Of a stretch of DNA of 64,000 nt, positions 41,389 to 48,792 are shown one piece after another. The notes under the pieces were generated by a model, which saw only the letters and a list, made by a program, of their open reading frames with translations, was not told the DNA's origin and ran no database searches. The stretch lies in NCBI RefSeq assembly GCF_000374025.1, contig NZ_KB893206.1:67466-131465 (forward strand). The letters are read 5' to 3'. The translations under genes were made by a program, and so were the position numbers. The first letter of the stretch is position 1; the number at the start of each line of letters is the position of its first letter. This DNA comes from Spirosoma panaciterrae DSM 21099 (lineage in GTDB: Bacteria > Bacteroidota > Bacteroidia > Cytophagales > Spirosomataceae).

Positions 41389-42636
41389 TTGTTTATCAAA
41401 ACGTTACACCAATCACGCAACGTTTTGAAACGCACGACTAAAATCCTTGTAGCGCTCGCAGTACTGCTGATCATTGCCCGATTGCTGTTACCGTACTTTG
41501 TATTACGCTATGTCAATAAAACCCTTGCCGACATGGGCGGTTATACGGGCCATGTCGAAGATATTGACATTCAGCTCATCCGAGGGGCTTATCAGATTGA
41601 TGATCTTCGCATTCGGAAGATCAACGGAAAGATAAAAGAACCATTCCTGTTCATTCCCAAAACCGACCTGTCTGTCGAATGGAAAGCCTTGTTCAAGGGT
41701 AGGCTGGTGAGTGAGGTTGAATGCTATAAACCTGAGATCAACTTCGCATTCAGTAAAGATGAAGCCAGCAGCCAGACAGGGGCTGAAGTAGACTGGACAG
41801 CCTTTCTGAAAAAACTACTTCCTATCAAAATCAACCGATTTGCGGTAATCGATGGAGAGGTCAACCTAACCAGCCTGATTACCCAGCCCCGTGCCGACCT
41901 GTCGATCAAACGCTTTCAGGGTGAAGTTCGAAACATCCGAAATGTGGATGACCGGAACCAAAAACTCCCTTCCCCCGTGGTGGCATCCGGGGATGTGCCG
42001 GGCTATGGGGGCACCATGAAGTTTTCGGCCAACATGAATCTATTGAAGGTAGTACCTGATTTCGATTACAACCTGATGTTCGATAACCTTCAATTGGTCA
42101 AGCTCAATGACCTTGCCAGAGCCTATGGCAATGTTGATTTCGAGCGAGGCACCGTCAGTGTGTATAGTGAGATGGCTATGCTCGATAAAAAATTAAATGG
42201 CTACATCAAACCGCTGACGAAGGGCATGGCGATTTTTAAGCTCAATGAGCACGAACATCGCTCGGTAGGCCGCTTTTTTACGGAACTGCTGGCCCAGATT
42301 GGTACCGATGTGCTGAAGAACCAGAAGCACGATCAGATAGCTACCCGGATTCCACTCAACGGGACGTACGACGACATCAAGACGGCAGTATGGCCTACTA
42401 TTTTCGGATTGTTACGCAATGCGTATATAGAAGCGTTTCGGCACGAGTTTGATAATAACATCACCCTAAAAGACGCAGTCAAAAGCTTTAAAGACGATTT
42501 TAAAGCCAAGCGCGAAGAACGAAAGGCCGAGCGTAAAGAAGCTAAAGCCGAGCGCAAAGCCCAGCGACAGGAAAAACGCAGGGAACGAAAAGCCGAACGT
42601 GAGCGCAAAAAGAAAGAACGAAAGCCGGTTGCTTAA
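41389..42636 (+). CDS. DUF748/AsmA-like membrane-anchored protein with basic tail
   Basis: A 415-residue protein with one N-terminal transmembrane helix (about residues 18-38, ILVALAVLLIIARLLLPYFV) and a periplasmic beta-rich part resembling DUF748/AsmA proteins (GHVEDIDIQLIRGAYQIDDL, FLFIPKTDLSVEWKALFKGR, DLSIKRFQGEVRNI). The family bridges the envelope and is linked to lipid or outer-membrane transport. The frame has no upstream ATG; the first usable start is a TTG at 41389, or another TTG a few codons on. The C-terminus is a 50-residue Arg/Lys/Glu run (ERKAERKEAKAERKAQRQEK). It shares the fold type with the 1293-residue protein at 48793. Confidence 0.8.
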   Translation: MFIKTLHQSRNVLKRTTKILVALAVLLIIARLLLPYFVLRYVNKTLADMGGYTGHVEDIDIQLIRGAYQIDDLRIRKINGKIKEPFLFIPKTDLSVEWKALFKGRLVSEVECYKPEINFAFSKDEASSQTGAEVDWTAFLKKLLPIKINRFAVIDGEVNLTSLITQPRADLSIKRFQGEVRNIRNVDDRNQKLPSPVVASGDVPGYGGTMKFSANMNLLKVVPDFDYNLMFDNLQLVKLNDLARAYGNVDFERGTVSVYSEMAMLDKKLNGYIKPLTKGMAIFKLNEHEHRSVGRFFTELLAQIGTDVLKNQKHDQIATRIPLNGTYDDIKTAVWPTIFGLLRNAYIEAFRHEFDNNITLKDAVKSFKDDFKAKREERKAERKEAKAERKAQRQEKRRERKAERERKKKERKPVA

Positions 42637-42646
42637 GACCCGTCGA

Positions 42647-42910
42647 TCAGCGCCGGACGGTATCGATTCTGGTAGCTCCCCCACGGCGTAGTGAGTCGGG
42701 CCGGAGACGAGGCTGGCGTCGATTACCGGGCTTGGTCGAATCAGGGGATGGTTTTGTGGTATCCCGTCGGTTGGGTTTCGCGGCAGGGCGATTAGGCGTG
42801 GGCTGTTGTCGGGATTCTGAAGCCGATCGAAGTTCGGAGGTTATCAGCTTGGTTGAGTTCAGGCTACTTAGCACACCAAGTATGCAACCAACAACGATTA
42901 GTCGTTTCAT
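42647..42910 (-). CDS. Small hypothetical exported protein
   Basis: An 87-residue product with a signal-like N-terminus (MKRLIVVGCILGVLSSLNS) and a Pro/Arg/Lys-rich mature part (RPAAKPNRRDTTKPSPDSTK). No family known. It is convergent with the AsmA-like gene, only 10 bases apart. The basic, low-complexity composition leaves open that the frame is fortuitous, but the signal peptide and ATG support a real gene. Confidence 0.5.
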   Translation of the reverse strand: MKRLIVVGCILGVLSSLNSTKLITSELRSASESRQQPTPNRPAAKPNRRDTTKPSPDSTKPGNRRQPRLRPDSLRRGGATRIDTVRR

Positions 42911-43012
42911 AGGGGTAAAGCGTTTGTGTCTATACTGTAACTATCCTGCACAGCGTTCGGTTATGGAATTCTGGCTCCTTGTGCATCAGTAGTTATAAGT
43001 AGCCCTACACCT

Positions 43013-43618
43013 ATGTTTCTGAAACTGTTCCGTAAGCCTAAACCCTCATCTGAGCGGTCCCGAAGCGACGCTGCCGGTCTTCTGGCGGCTTATCGGGCCA
43101 CGGGCGATCTGACTATCCTGGGAGAACTCTATGAGCAGCACATGGAGTTGATCTACGCGGTTTGCTTCAACTACCTGCGCGACGAAGAGGAGGCAAAGGA
43201 TGCAGTAATGAACCTGTTCGAACAACTCATAACCGATTTACGGCGGCATGACGTTCAGCAATTTGGTCCCTGGCTGCACAGTGTCGCCCGTAATTATTGC
43301 CTGATGCAACTGCGAAAAAGTCAGTCCCATCCAACCGTTGCGCTGGTGAACAAAACCGAATCGGATGCCAACGATGAATCACCCGATTGGTTTGTCAGCG
43401 ATGAGACCGACTTGCCTGAGCTGGAAGAAGATCTGACCAGGATGGAAGCCTGTTTGCTGACGCTGCCCTCAGAGCAGCAACTATGCCTGACGCTATTTTA
43501 TCTGGAGCGAAAAACGTATACAGAAGTAGCCGAACGGACGGGTTACGACCTGAAACAAGTGAAAAGTTATTTGCAAAATGGCCGACGAAATTTGAAAATT
43601 TGTATGAGTCGGCAGTAA
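43013..43618 (+). CDS. ECF-type RNA polymerase sigma factor
   Basis: A 201-residue sigma-70-family protein. Region 2 has LYEQHMELIYAVCFNYLRDEEEAKDAVMNLFEQL, and region 4 has LPSEQQLCLTLFYLERKTYTEVAERTGYDLKQVKSYLQNGRRNLK, the helix-turn-helix binding the -35 element. An acidic linker joins them (DANDESPDWFVSDETDLPE). It is the group-IV type used for envelope stress or surface functions in Bacteroidota. The next gene, 60 bases on, looks like its anti-sigma factor. Target genes are unknown. Confidence 0.93.
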   Translation: MFLKLFRKPKPSSERSRSDAAGLLAAYRATGDLTILGELYEQHMELIYAVCFNYLRDEEEAKDAVMNLFEQLITDLRRHDVQQFGPWLHSVARNYCLMQLRKSQSHPTVALVNKTESDANDESPDWFVSDETDLPELEEDLTRMEACLLTLPSEQQLCLTLFYLERKTYTEVAERTGYDLKQVKSYLQNGRRNLKICMSRQ

Positions 43619-43623
43619 GTAAA

Positions 43624-43669
43624 GCAGATACGAATCTGCATCGTGTAGTTAAAGCGGGTTGGCACCCGC
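43624..43669 (+). other. Two tandem small hairpins between sigma and anti-sigma genes
   Basis: GCAGAT-ACGA-ATCTGC (43624-43639) and GCGGGT-TGGC-ACCCGC (43654-43669) are both perfect six-pair stems with four-base loops. They fill the gap between the ECF sigma gene and the anti-sigma gene; the second ends 9 bases before the ATG at 43679. Possible mRNA processing or translation control. Confidence 0.6.
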
Positions 43670-43678
43670 GCCACCACA

Positions 43679-44146
43679 ATGAACGACCAATTGACATTCG
43701 ACGATTTACAGGCGTATCGATCTGGGCAACTGAGCGGACCGGCACGGCATCGTGTTGAGCGGCTACTGCTCGAAAACCCGTTTTATGCGGATGCGCTGGC
43801 TGGGTTGGAAGCCATGCAGCAAACGGCCACGAACGTCGCTAAGGGTCCTATGGCCGATCAAATGGTTGATCTTCGGGGTGCGTTGCATCGGCGCATTCAT
43901 GAATCGGCCAATCGAAAACGGCTCTGGCCCCTCTGGATTGCGACGACAACGGCCGCTATTCTGTTTATGCTGGCGATGGCGATTTATTTTATTTTCTTCG
44001 CTCCCAAGCATTACCCGAAATTCAGACCGGCTGCACCAACTCCCAAAACGGTTCTGAAACAACATCGTGATGGTGATCGAGTAGGGGATTACGCTTCTGT
44101 AAATCAGATGTTTATTTATGGGTTTAGTGAAGGGTTTCAGGGGTAA
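43679..44146 (+). CDS. Probable membrane anti-sigma factor
   Basis: A 155-residue protein: cytosolic N-terminal helical part (FDDLQAYRSGQLSGPARHRVERLLLENPFYADALAGLEA), one transmembrane helix (about 86-108, LWIATTTAAILFMLAMAIYF) and a short outer tail. The N-terminal helices match the general look of sigma-binding domains in Bacteroidota anti-sigma factors; no zinc motif (HxxxCxxC) is present. Position directly behind the ECF sigma gene supports the call. Signal and release mechanism unknown. Confidence 0.8.
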   Translation: MNDQLTFDDLQAYRSGQLSGPARHRVERLLLENPFYADALAGLEAMQQTATNVAKGPMADQMVDLRGALHRRIHESANRKRLWPLWIATTTAAILFMLAMAIYFIFFAPKHYPKFRPAAPTPKTVLKQHRDGDRVGDYASVNQMFIYGFSEGFQG

Positions 44147-44329
44147 TCAGTGTGGTAAAAAAGGCTTTGCCTTAGGTAAACCCTGACTGGTCAGAAGGTT
44201 CATAAAAATCCGTGCTTGATTGATACCGTGTCCTTTTTTGTGAACGAAAAAGATTGTACTCTCCCGAAAAATTAAAACATTTGCCGAATCTCAAGCGTTA
44301 ACGGGGCATAACAACCCATTGATTTATTT

Positions 44330-45016
44330 ATGTTTCGCGCAAATTCACTACGTTCTATTATTCTATCATCCCTCTTCGTTATTGGTTGTTTATCAGTAAG
44401 TTCGGCTCAGCAACGATTTACGGCCGGACCACGCATTGGCTTAAATTTGTCTAATTATTGGGGCAGTGCCGATGGGATGAGTTTTACGCCCGGCCTAACC
44501 GCAGGCGCCTTTCTGATGTATAGCTCCCTGAATCATTTCGGTATTTCGGGCGATGTTTTGTACTCGCAACGGGGCACAAGCTATCAGGGTAATAACATGA
44601 AGTTTATCCAGCGTGTCAATTACCTCGAAATTCCGGTGGTGGCCCGCTATTTCCTGACCTTGAACGGGAACTTCAGACCCAACCTGTTTGTCGGGCCTTC
44701 GCTAGGGATTAAACTCAATGCGAAGCGGATCAAAGGCGATTATTTGCAAGGTACTGGTCCGGTACTCAATGGCGACAACAGCGACGCGTTCAATAATCTG
44801 GACCTGGGAGCAACGGGGGGGATTCAGTTGAACTGGGGCACTGGCAATCGGCAGCATTTCCTGATCGACGCCCGTTACACGCTTGGGTTAACTGATGTAC
44901 AAGCCTTCACGAACGTTTGGGGGCCACGGAGTTCGCTGCAAAACTCAACCGTTTCCATTACTTTGGGCTATGGATTTGGCGTGGGGCCTGAATACCGCAG
45001 CCGATACAGAAAATAA
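44330..45016 (+). CDS. Outer-membrane beta-barrel protein (PorT-like)
   Basis: A 228-residue protein with a signal peptide (cut near VSSAQQ) and the alternating pattern of a small eight-strand outer-membrane barrel: RFTAGPRIGLNLSNYWG, FTPGLTAGAFLMY, HFGISGDVLYSQRGTSYQG, RVNYLEIPVVARYF, LFVGPSLGIKLNAK, and a C-terminal aromatic-rich strand ending in YRK. Similar to the outer membrane beta-barrel (OMP_b-brl_2 / PorT) proteins abundant in the phylum. Role: structural or transport, unknown. It may be read together with the ECF sigma pair upstream (184-base gap). Confidence 0.88.
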   Translation: MFRANSLRSIILSSLFVIGCLSVSSAQQRFTAGPRIGLNLSNYWGSADGMSFTPGLTAGAFLMYSSLNHFGISGDVLYSQRGTSYQGNNMKFIQRVNYLEIPVVARYFLTLNGNFRPNLFVGPSLGIKLNAKRIKGDYLQGTGPVLNGDNSDAFNNLDLGATGGIQLNWGTGNRQHFLIDARYTLGLTDVQAFTNVWGPRSSLQNSTVSITLGYGFGVGPEYRSRYRK

Positions 45017-45030
45017 GCGACCGAACCAGG

Positions 45031-45128
45031 TACGAACCGCGAGGTATGGTTTACGATTTAGATGGTGTGATTCATATTTTAATTGGTCACGCAGGAAAAA
45101 AATCGTAAATCGTACCTCGTAATTCGTA
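45031..45128. repeat. 29 bp imperfect inverted repeat upstream of GH3 fusion gene
   Basis: Arms 45031-45059 and 45100-45128 match over 29 positions with five mismatches, all transitions. In RNA three of the five are G-U pairs. Right arm ends 13 bases before the start codon at 45142, so a folded leader would cover the translation start region. Confidence 0.75.
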
Positions 45129-45141
45129 ATACAGTTCGCTT

Positions 45142-48100
45142 ATGCCCTTCAGACGGCCCATTTTTGTTCTCTTCATCAGCATCTTATTCTCTATGCCGGT
45201 AGTGGCGCAAACCACTACTCCCGCTTTTCTTAACCTCAACGATCGTCAGAACTGCTGGGTCGATTCGGTATTTACCAACATGTCGGCCGACGACCGGATA
45301 GCGCAGCTAATCATGGTGGCGGGCTATTCGAACCGCAGGCCTTCCTACGAAGATTCGCTGGTTCGGCTGGTCCAAACGGCCAAACTCGGTGGGGTCGTCA
45401 TGTTTCAGGGTGGGCCTGTTCGGCAGGCTCAACTAACCAACCGATTACAGGCCGTTTCGAAGGTTCCGTTGCTAATCGCTATGGATGCCGAGTGGGGCCT
45501 TGCCATGCGGCTGGATAGTACCGTTCGCTACCCTTACCAGATGACGTTGGGGGCCATGCAGGGGAACGATAGCCTGATCTATCGGATGGGGGCTAACCTG
45601 GCCCGTCAGGCCCGACGGTTGGGCATGCAAATCAACTTTGCGCCAACGGTCGATGTCAACAACAACCCCAACAATCCGGTCATTAACTTCCGGTCGTTTG
45701 GCGAAAACAAATACGATGTGGCCCGCAAAGCCCTCGCTTATGTGAAGGGTATGCAGGATAACCAACTGCTGACCAGCATTAAGCACTTTCCGGGGCATGG
45801 CGACACGGGCACCGATTCGCACTACGATCTGCCACTGATTGCCAAAAGCCGGCCGCAGCTCGACTCGCTGGAGTTATATCCCTTTCGCGAACTGATCAAA
45901 GCCGGAGCGGCTGGCGTGATGGTCGCCCATTTGAGTGTTCCAGCCCTGGATACAACCCGCAATCGCCCATCGACCTTATCACCTGCCATTGTCACGAATC
46001 TGCTCAAAAATGAGCTGGGATTTCAGGGGTTAACCTTCTCGGATGCCATGAATATGAAAGCCCTTACGAAGTATTTTCCATCGGGGCAGGCCGATGAGCT
46101 GGGTATCGAAGCAGGGCTGGATGTGCTGGAATTTACCGAAGATGTTCCGGCAGCGCTGGCAAAGATCAAACAGGCCGTGGCTGCCGGGCGTATCAGCCAG
46201 GCGTCGCTGGATGCCCGCTGCCTGAAAGTACTTCGGGCCAAAGTCTGGGCAGGACTGGATCAGTATAAACCCATCGACCTCACCAATCTGGTCAGCGATC
46301 TTAACTCAGTACAGGACGATCTGCTGAATCGGAAGTTGACCGAAGCCAGTCTGACCGTTCTGAAAAATGACCGGAATTTATTGCCCCTGCAACGGCTGGA
46401 TACCCTACGCATCGCATCGGTGGCTGTGGAAAGTGATAAAATTACCGCTTTTCAGCAGATGGCCGCCAACTACACGCAGGTCAACCATTTTAACATCACT
46501 TCCCGTACACCCGACTCAACGCTGGCGCAGGTTCGCGATTCGCTGAAGAATTACAACCTGATTCTGGTTGATGTTCACCTGAATAATATTCGCCCGGCTG
46601 CCCGGTATGGTCTGCAAACCAAAACGGCTGCTCTGGTGAGTGAGTTAGTAGCTACGGGTAAGGCAGTCGTTACGGTATTTGGTAATCCGTACGTACTGGA
46701 TAAACTGACCTTTCCGATGGACACCGTGCAGACGGCCCGGAACATCGAACAGGCGCGGGCGGTCGTGATGCCGTATCAGTTGACCAATTATACCGAAGAA
46801 TTATCCGCTCAGTTGATATTCGGCGCTATCGGTGCATCGGGAAAGCTTCCAGTGACCGTCAATCAGCGCTTCCGGTTTGGCGATGGCATAACGATTCAAC
46901 CCATCGGCCGGATGAAATACACCATTCCCGAAGAAGTGGGCATCGACAGCCGGTACCTGGCCCAGCAGGTCGACTCGCTGGTGAACGTCGGCATAAGCCG
47001 AAAGGCGTTTCCGGGCTGTGTGGTTCAGATGGCCAAAGATGGCAAAGTGATCTTCCGAAAAGCTTATGGCAATCATACCTACGACGCATCCTTAGGAGCA
47101 GAGCCTAAACCTGTACAGTTGGATGATCTGTATGACATGGCTTCGGTAACCAAAGTAAGTACATCGACTCCGGCACTGATGCGGCTTGTGGATGAAGGCA
47201 AGTTCAATCTGGATGGCAAAATGGCCGACTATCTGCCTTTCCTCAAGAAATCGAACAAGGCCGATCTGGTATGGCGGGATGTGCTGACGCACCAGGCACG
47301 GCTGAAAGCCTGGATTCCATTCTGGATGGATACTAAAAATCCGGATGGCACCTGGAAGCCGAAAACCTTTAAGAGCGAACGTTCGGGCCGGTACCCGATA
47401 GAAGTGACTGATAGCCTGTTTGAATTCAAAAACTACCCCAAGGTTATTTACCAGCAAATTCGGGACTCCCCTCTGAACGAGAAGAAAGAGTACGTTTACT
47501 CCGATCTTTCGTTTATCATGTATCCACTGGTTGTGAAGCGTGTTACAGGAGTCAACTTTGAAGAGTATGTAAAAAGTACCTTCTTCCGGCCACTGGGAGC
47601 GACTACGCTGACGTTTAACCCGCGTCGGTTCTACTCCCTCGACCGGATTGTGCCGACGGAATACGATTCGTTGTTTCGTAAAACGCTCATCTGGGGGCGC
47701 GTACACGACGAGGGCGCGGCTATGCTCAATGGCCTGTCGGGCCATGCGGGGCTATTTGGATCGGCCAATGATCTGATGAAAGTGTATGACATGTACCGTC
47801 GGATGGGATCGTATGGTGGACAGCAGCTTATTTCGCAGAAAACCATGGCTGAATTTACCCGCTATCAGTTTCCAGAACTGGGTAACCGCCGTGGGTTAGG
47901 CTTCGACAAACCCTCCTTTACGTATTCGGGCAATGCACCCCGTTCGGCAACCAAGGCTAGTTTTGGGCACTCTGGATTTACGGGTACGTTCGTATGGGTC
48001 GATCCCGATCCGGCTTACAATCTGACCTATGTGTTTTTATGCAATCGCGTTTATCCAACCCGAAATAACAATACCCTGAGCAATCTGAATACCCGTACGA

Positions 48101-48147
48101 ATATTGTGGAAGCATTGTATCAGGCAACTAAACGGGGTATCCAATGA
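45142..48147 (+). CDS. GH3 hydrolase fused to a beta-lactamase-fold serine hydrolase
   Basis: A 1001-residue protein with a signal peptide (cut near PVVAQTT). The N-terminal half is a GH3 domain of the NagZ beta-N-acetylhexosaminidase type: IKHFPGHGDTGTDSHYDLPL (general-acid Asp-His pair), DAMNMKALTKYF with the nucleophile Asp, and INFAPTVDVNNNPNNP. The C-terminal half is a class C/D-ala peptidase fold with ASVTKVS (Ser-x-x-Lys near 667), YSDLSF in place of Tyr-x-Asn (near 785) and HSGFTG in place of Lys-Thr-Gly (near 942). Together these suit peptidoglycan breakdown and recycling. The Asp for Asn change and the loss of Lys make the second half an esterase/peptidase rather than a beta-lactamase. 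DinB gene overlaps its end. Confidence 0.93.
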   Translation: MPFRRPIFVLFISILFSMPVVAQTTTPAFLNLNDRQNCWVDSVFTNMSADDRIAQLIMVAGYSNRRPSYEDSLVRLVQTAKLGGVVMFQGGPVRQAQLTNRLQAVSKVPLLIAMDAEWGLAMRLDSTVRYPYQMTLGAMQGNDSLIYRMGANLARQARRLGMQINFAPTVDVNNNPNNPVINFRSFGENKYDVARKALAYVKGMQDNQLLTSIKHFPGHGDTGTDSHYDLPLIAKSRPQLDSLELYPFRELIKAGAAGVMVAHLSVPALDTTRNRPSTLSPAIVTNLLKNELGFQGLTFSDAMNMKALTKYFPSGQADELGIEAGLDVLEFTEDVPAALAKIKQAVAAGRISQASLDARCLKVLRAKVWAGLDQYKPIDLTNLVSDLNSVQDDLLNRKLTEASLTVLKNDRNLLPLQRLDTLRIASVAVESDKITAFQQMAANYTQVNHFNITSRTPDSTLAQVRDSLKNYNLILVDVHLNNIRPAARYGLQTKTAALVSELVATGKAVVTVFGNPYVLDKLTFPMDTVQTARNIEQARAVVMPYQLTNYTEELSAQLIFGAIGASGKLPVTVNQRFRFGDGITIQPIGRMKYTIPEEVGIDSRYLAQQVDSLVNVGISRKAFPGCVVQMAKDGKVIFRKAYGNHTYDASLGAEPKPVQLDDLYDMASVTKVSTSTPALMRLVDEGKFNLDGKMADYLPFLKKSNKADLVWRDVLTHQARLKAWIPFWMDTKNPDGTWKPKTFKSERSGRYPIEVTDSLFEFKNYPKVIYQQIRDSPLNEKKEYVYSDLSFIMYPLVVKRVTGVNFEEYVKSTFFRPLGATTLTFNPRRFYSLDRIVPTEYDSLFRKTLIWGRVHDEGAAMLNGLSGHAGLFGSANDLMKVYDMYRRMGSYGGQQLISQKTMAEFTRYQFPELGNRRGLGFDKPSFTYSGNAPRSATKASFGHSGFTGTFVWVDPDPAYNLTYVFLCNRVYPTRNNNTLSNLNTRTNIVEALYQATKRGIQ

Positions 48148-48605
48148 AAGAGCATCTGATTGAATTACTCAGCTATGAACTTTGGGCCAACCACCGGGTT
48201 ATTGCGGCCCTCGAAACAATCAGCAATCCACCGCAGCGAGCCGTAGCCGTTATGGGCCATATCTTATCCGCACAGCAAGTCTGGATAGGGCGGATTACGA
48301 ACCAGTCGGTTTTTGTTTCCATCTGGGAAGATATTCCGGTAAGCTGGATGGGCGAAACCGCCGAACGCCAGCACCGTCAGGTGGAAAGCTATGTGGGTGG
48401 GCTTACGGAAAGCCAACTGACGGAATCTATTGTGTACAAAGATTCAAAAGGTAATCCACATCAAACGCCACTGGTCGAAATTTTAACCCATATGAGCCAC
48501 CATGCGGCTTACCACCGGGGCCAGGTTGTGCAGCTTATCCGTCCTATGCTGGCCGATGCCCCTGTGACAGATTATATTATATGGATCCGTGAAAATCAGA
48601 AATAG
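48144..48605 (+). CDS. DinB-family protein
   Basis: A 153-residue four-helix protein with the DinB/YfiT metal-site histidines: one in AVMGHILSAQQVW (near 47) and a cluster in LTHMSHHAAYHRGQ (near 118-125). DinB-like enzymes bind divalent metal and often transfer or conjugate thiols, but individual roles are usually unknown. The ATG overlaps the GH3 fusion stop (ATGA), so translation is coupled. Why it is paired with a peptidoglycan hydrolase is not obvious. A strong terminator starts inside its last codons. Confidence 0.9.
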   Translation: MKEHLIELLSYELWANHRVIAALETISNPPQRAVAVMGHILSAQQVWIGRITNQSVFVSIWEDIPVSWMGETAERQHRQVESYVGGLTESQLTESIVYKDSKGNPHQTPLVEILTHMSHHAAYHRGQVVQLIRPMLADAPVTDYIIWIRENQK

Positions 48606-48630
48606 CCGCCAACCGGGCTATTTCTGATTT
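48593..48630 (+). terminator. Intrinsic terminator overlapping the DinB stop codon
   Basis: AAATCAGAAATAGCC (48593-48607) and GGCTATTTCTGATTT (48616-48630) are perfect 15 bp complements with an 8-base loop, followed by TTATAT. The left arm contains the stop TAG of the DinB gene. Confidence 0.92.
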
Positions 48631-48792
48631 TTATATGTATTTGGTAATCTGTTGGTTTTTAGGTAATTATCTTCTAATTTTAGTCCTGCCCCTCAGTAAA
48701 ATAAAACCCCTTGACTCAGTCACTTGTTAAGTTAAGGAACAGTAACCACGTTCTGTCCGCACACGTTTCCTGTCCTACACGCCAAGAAAACC

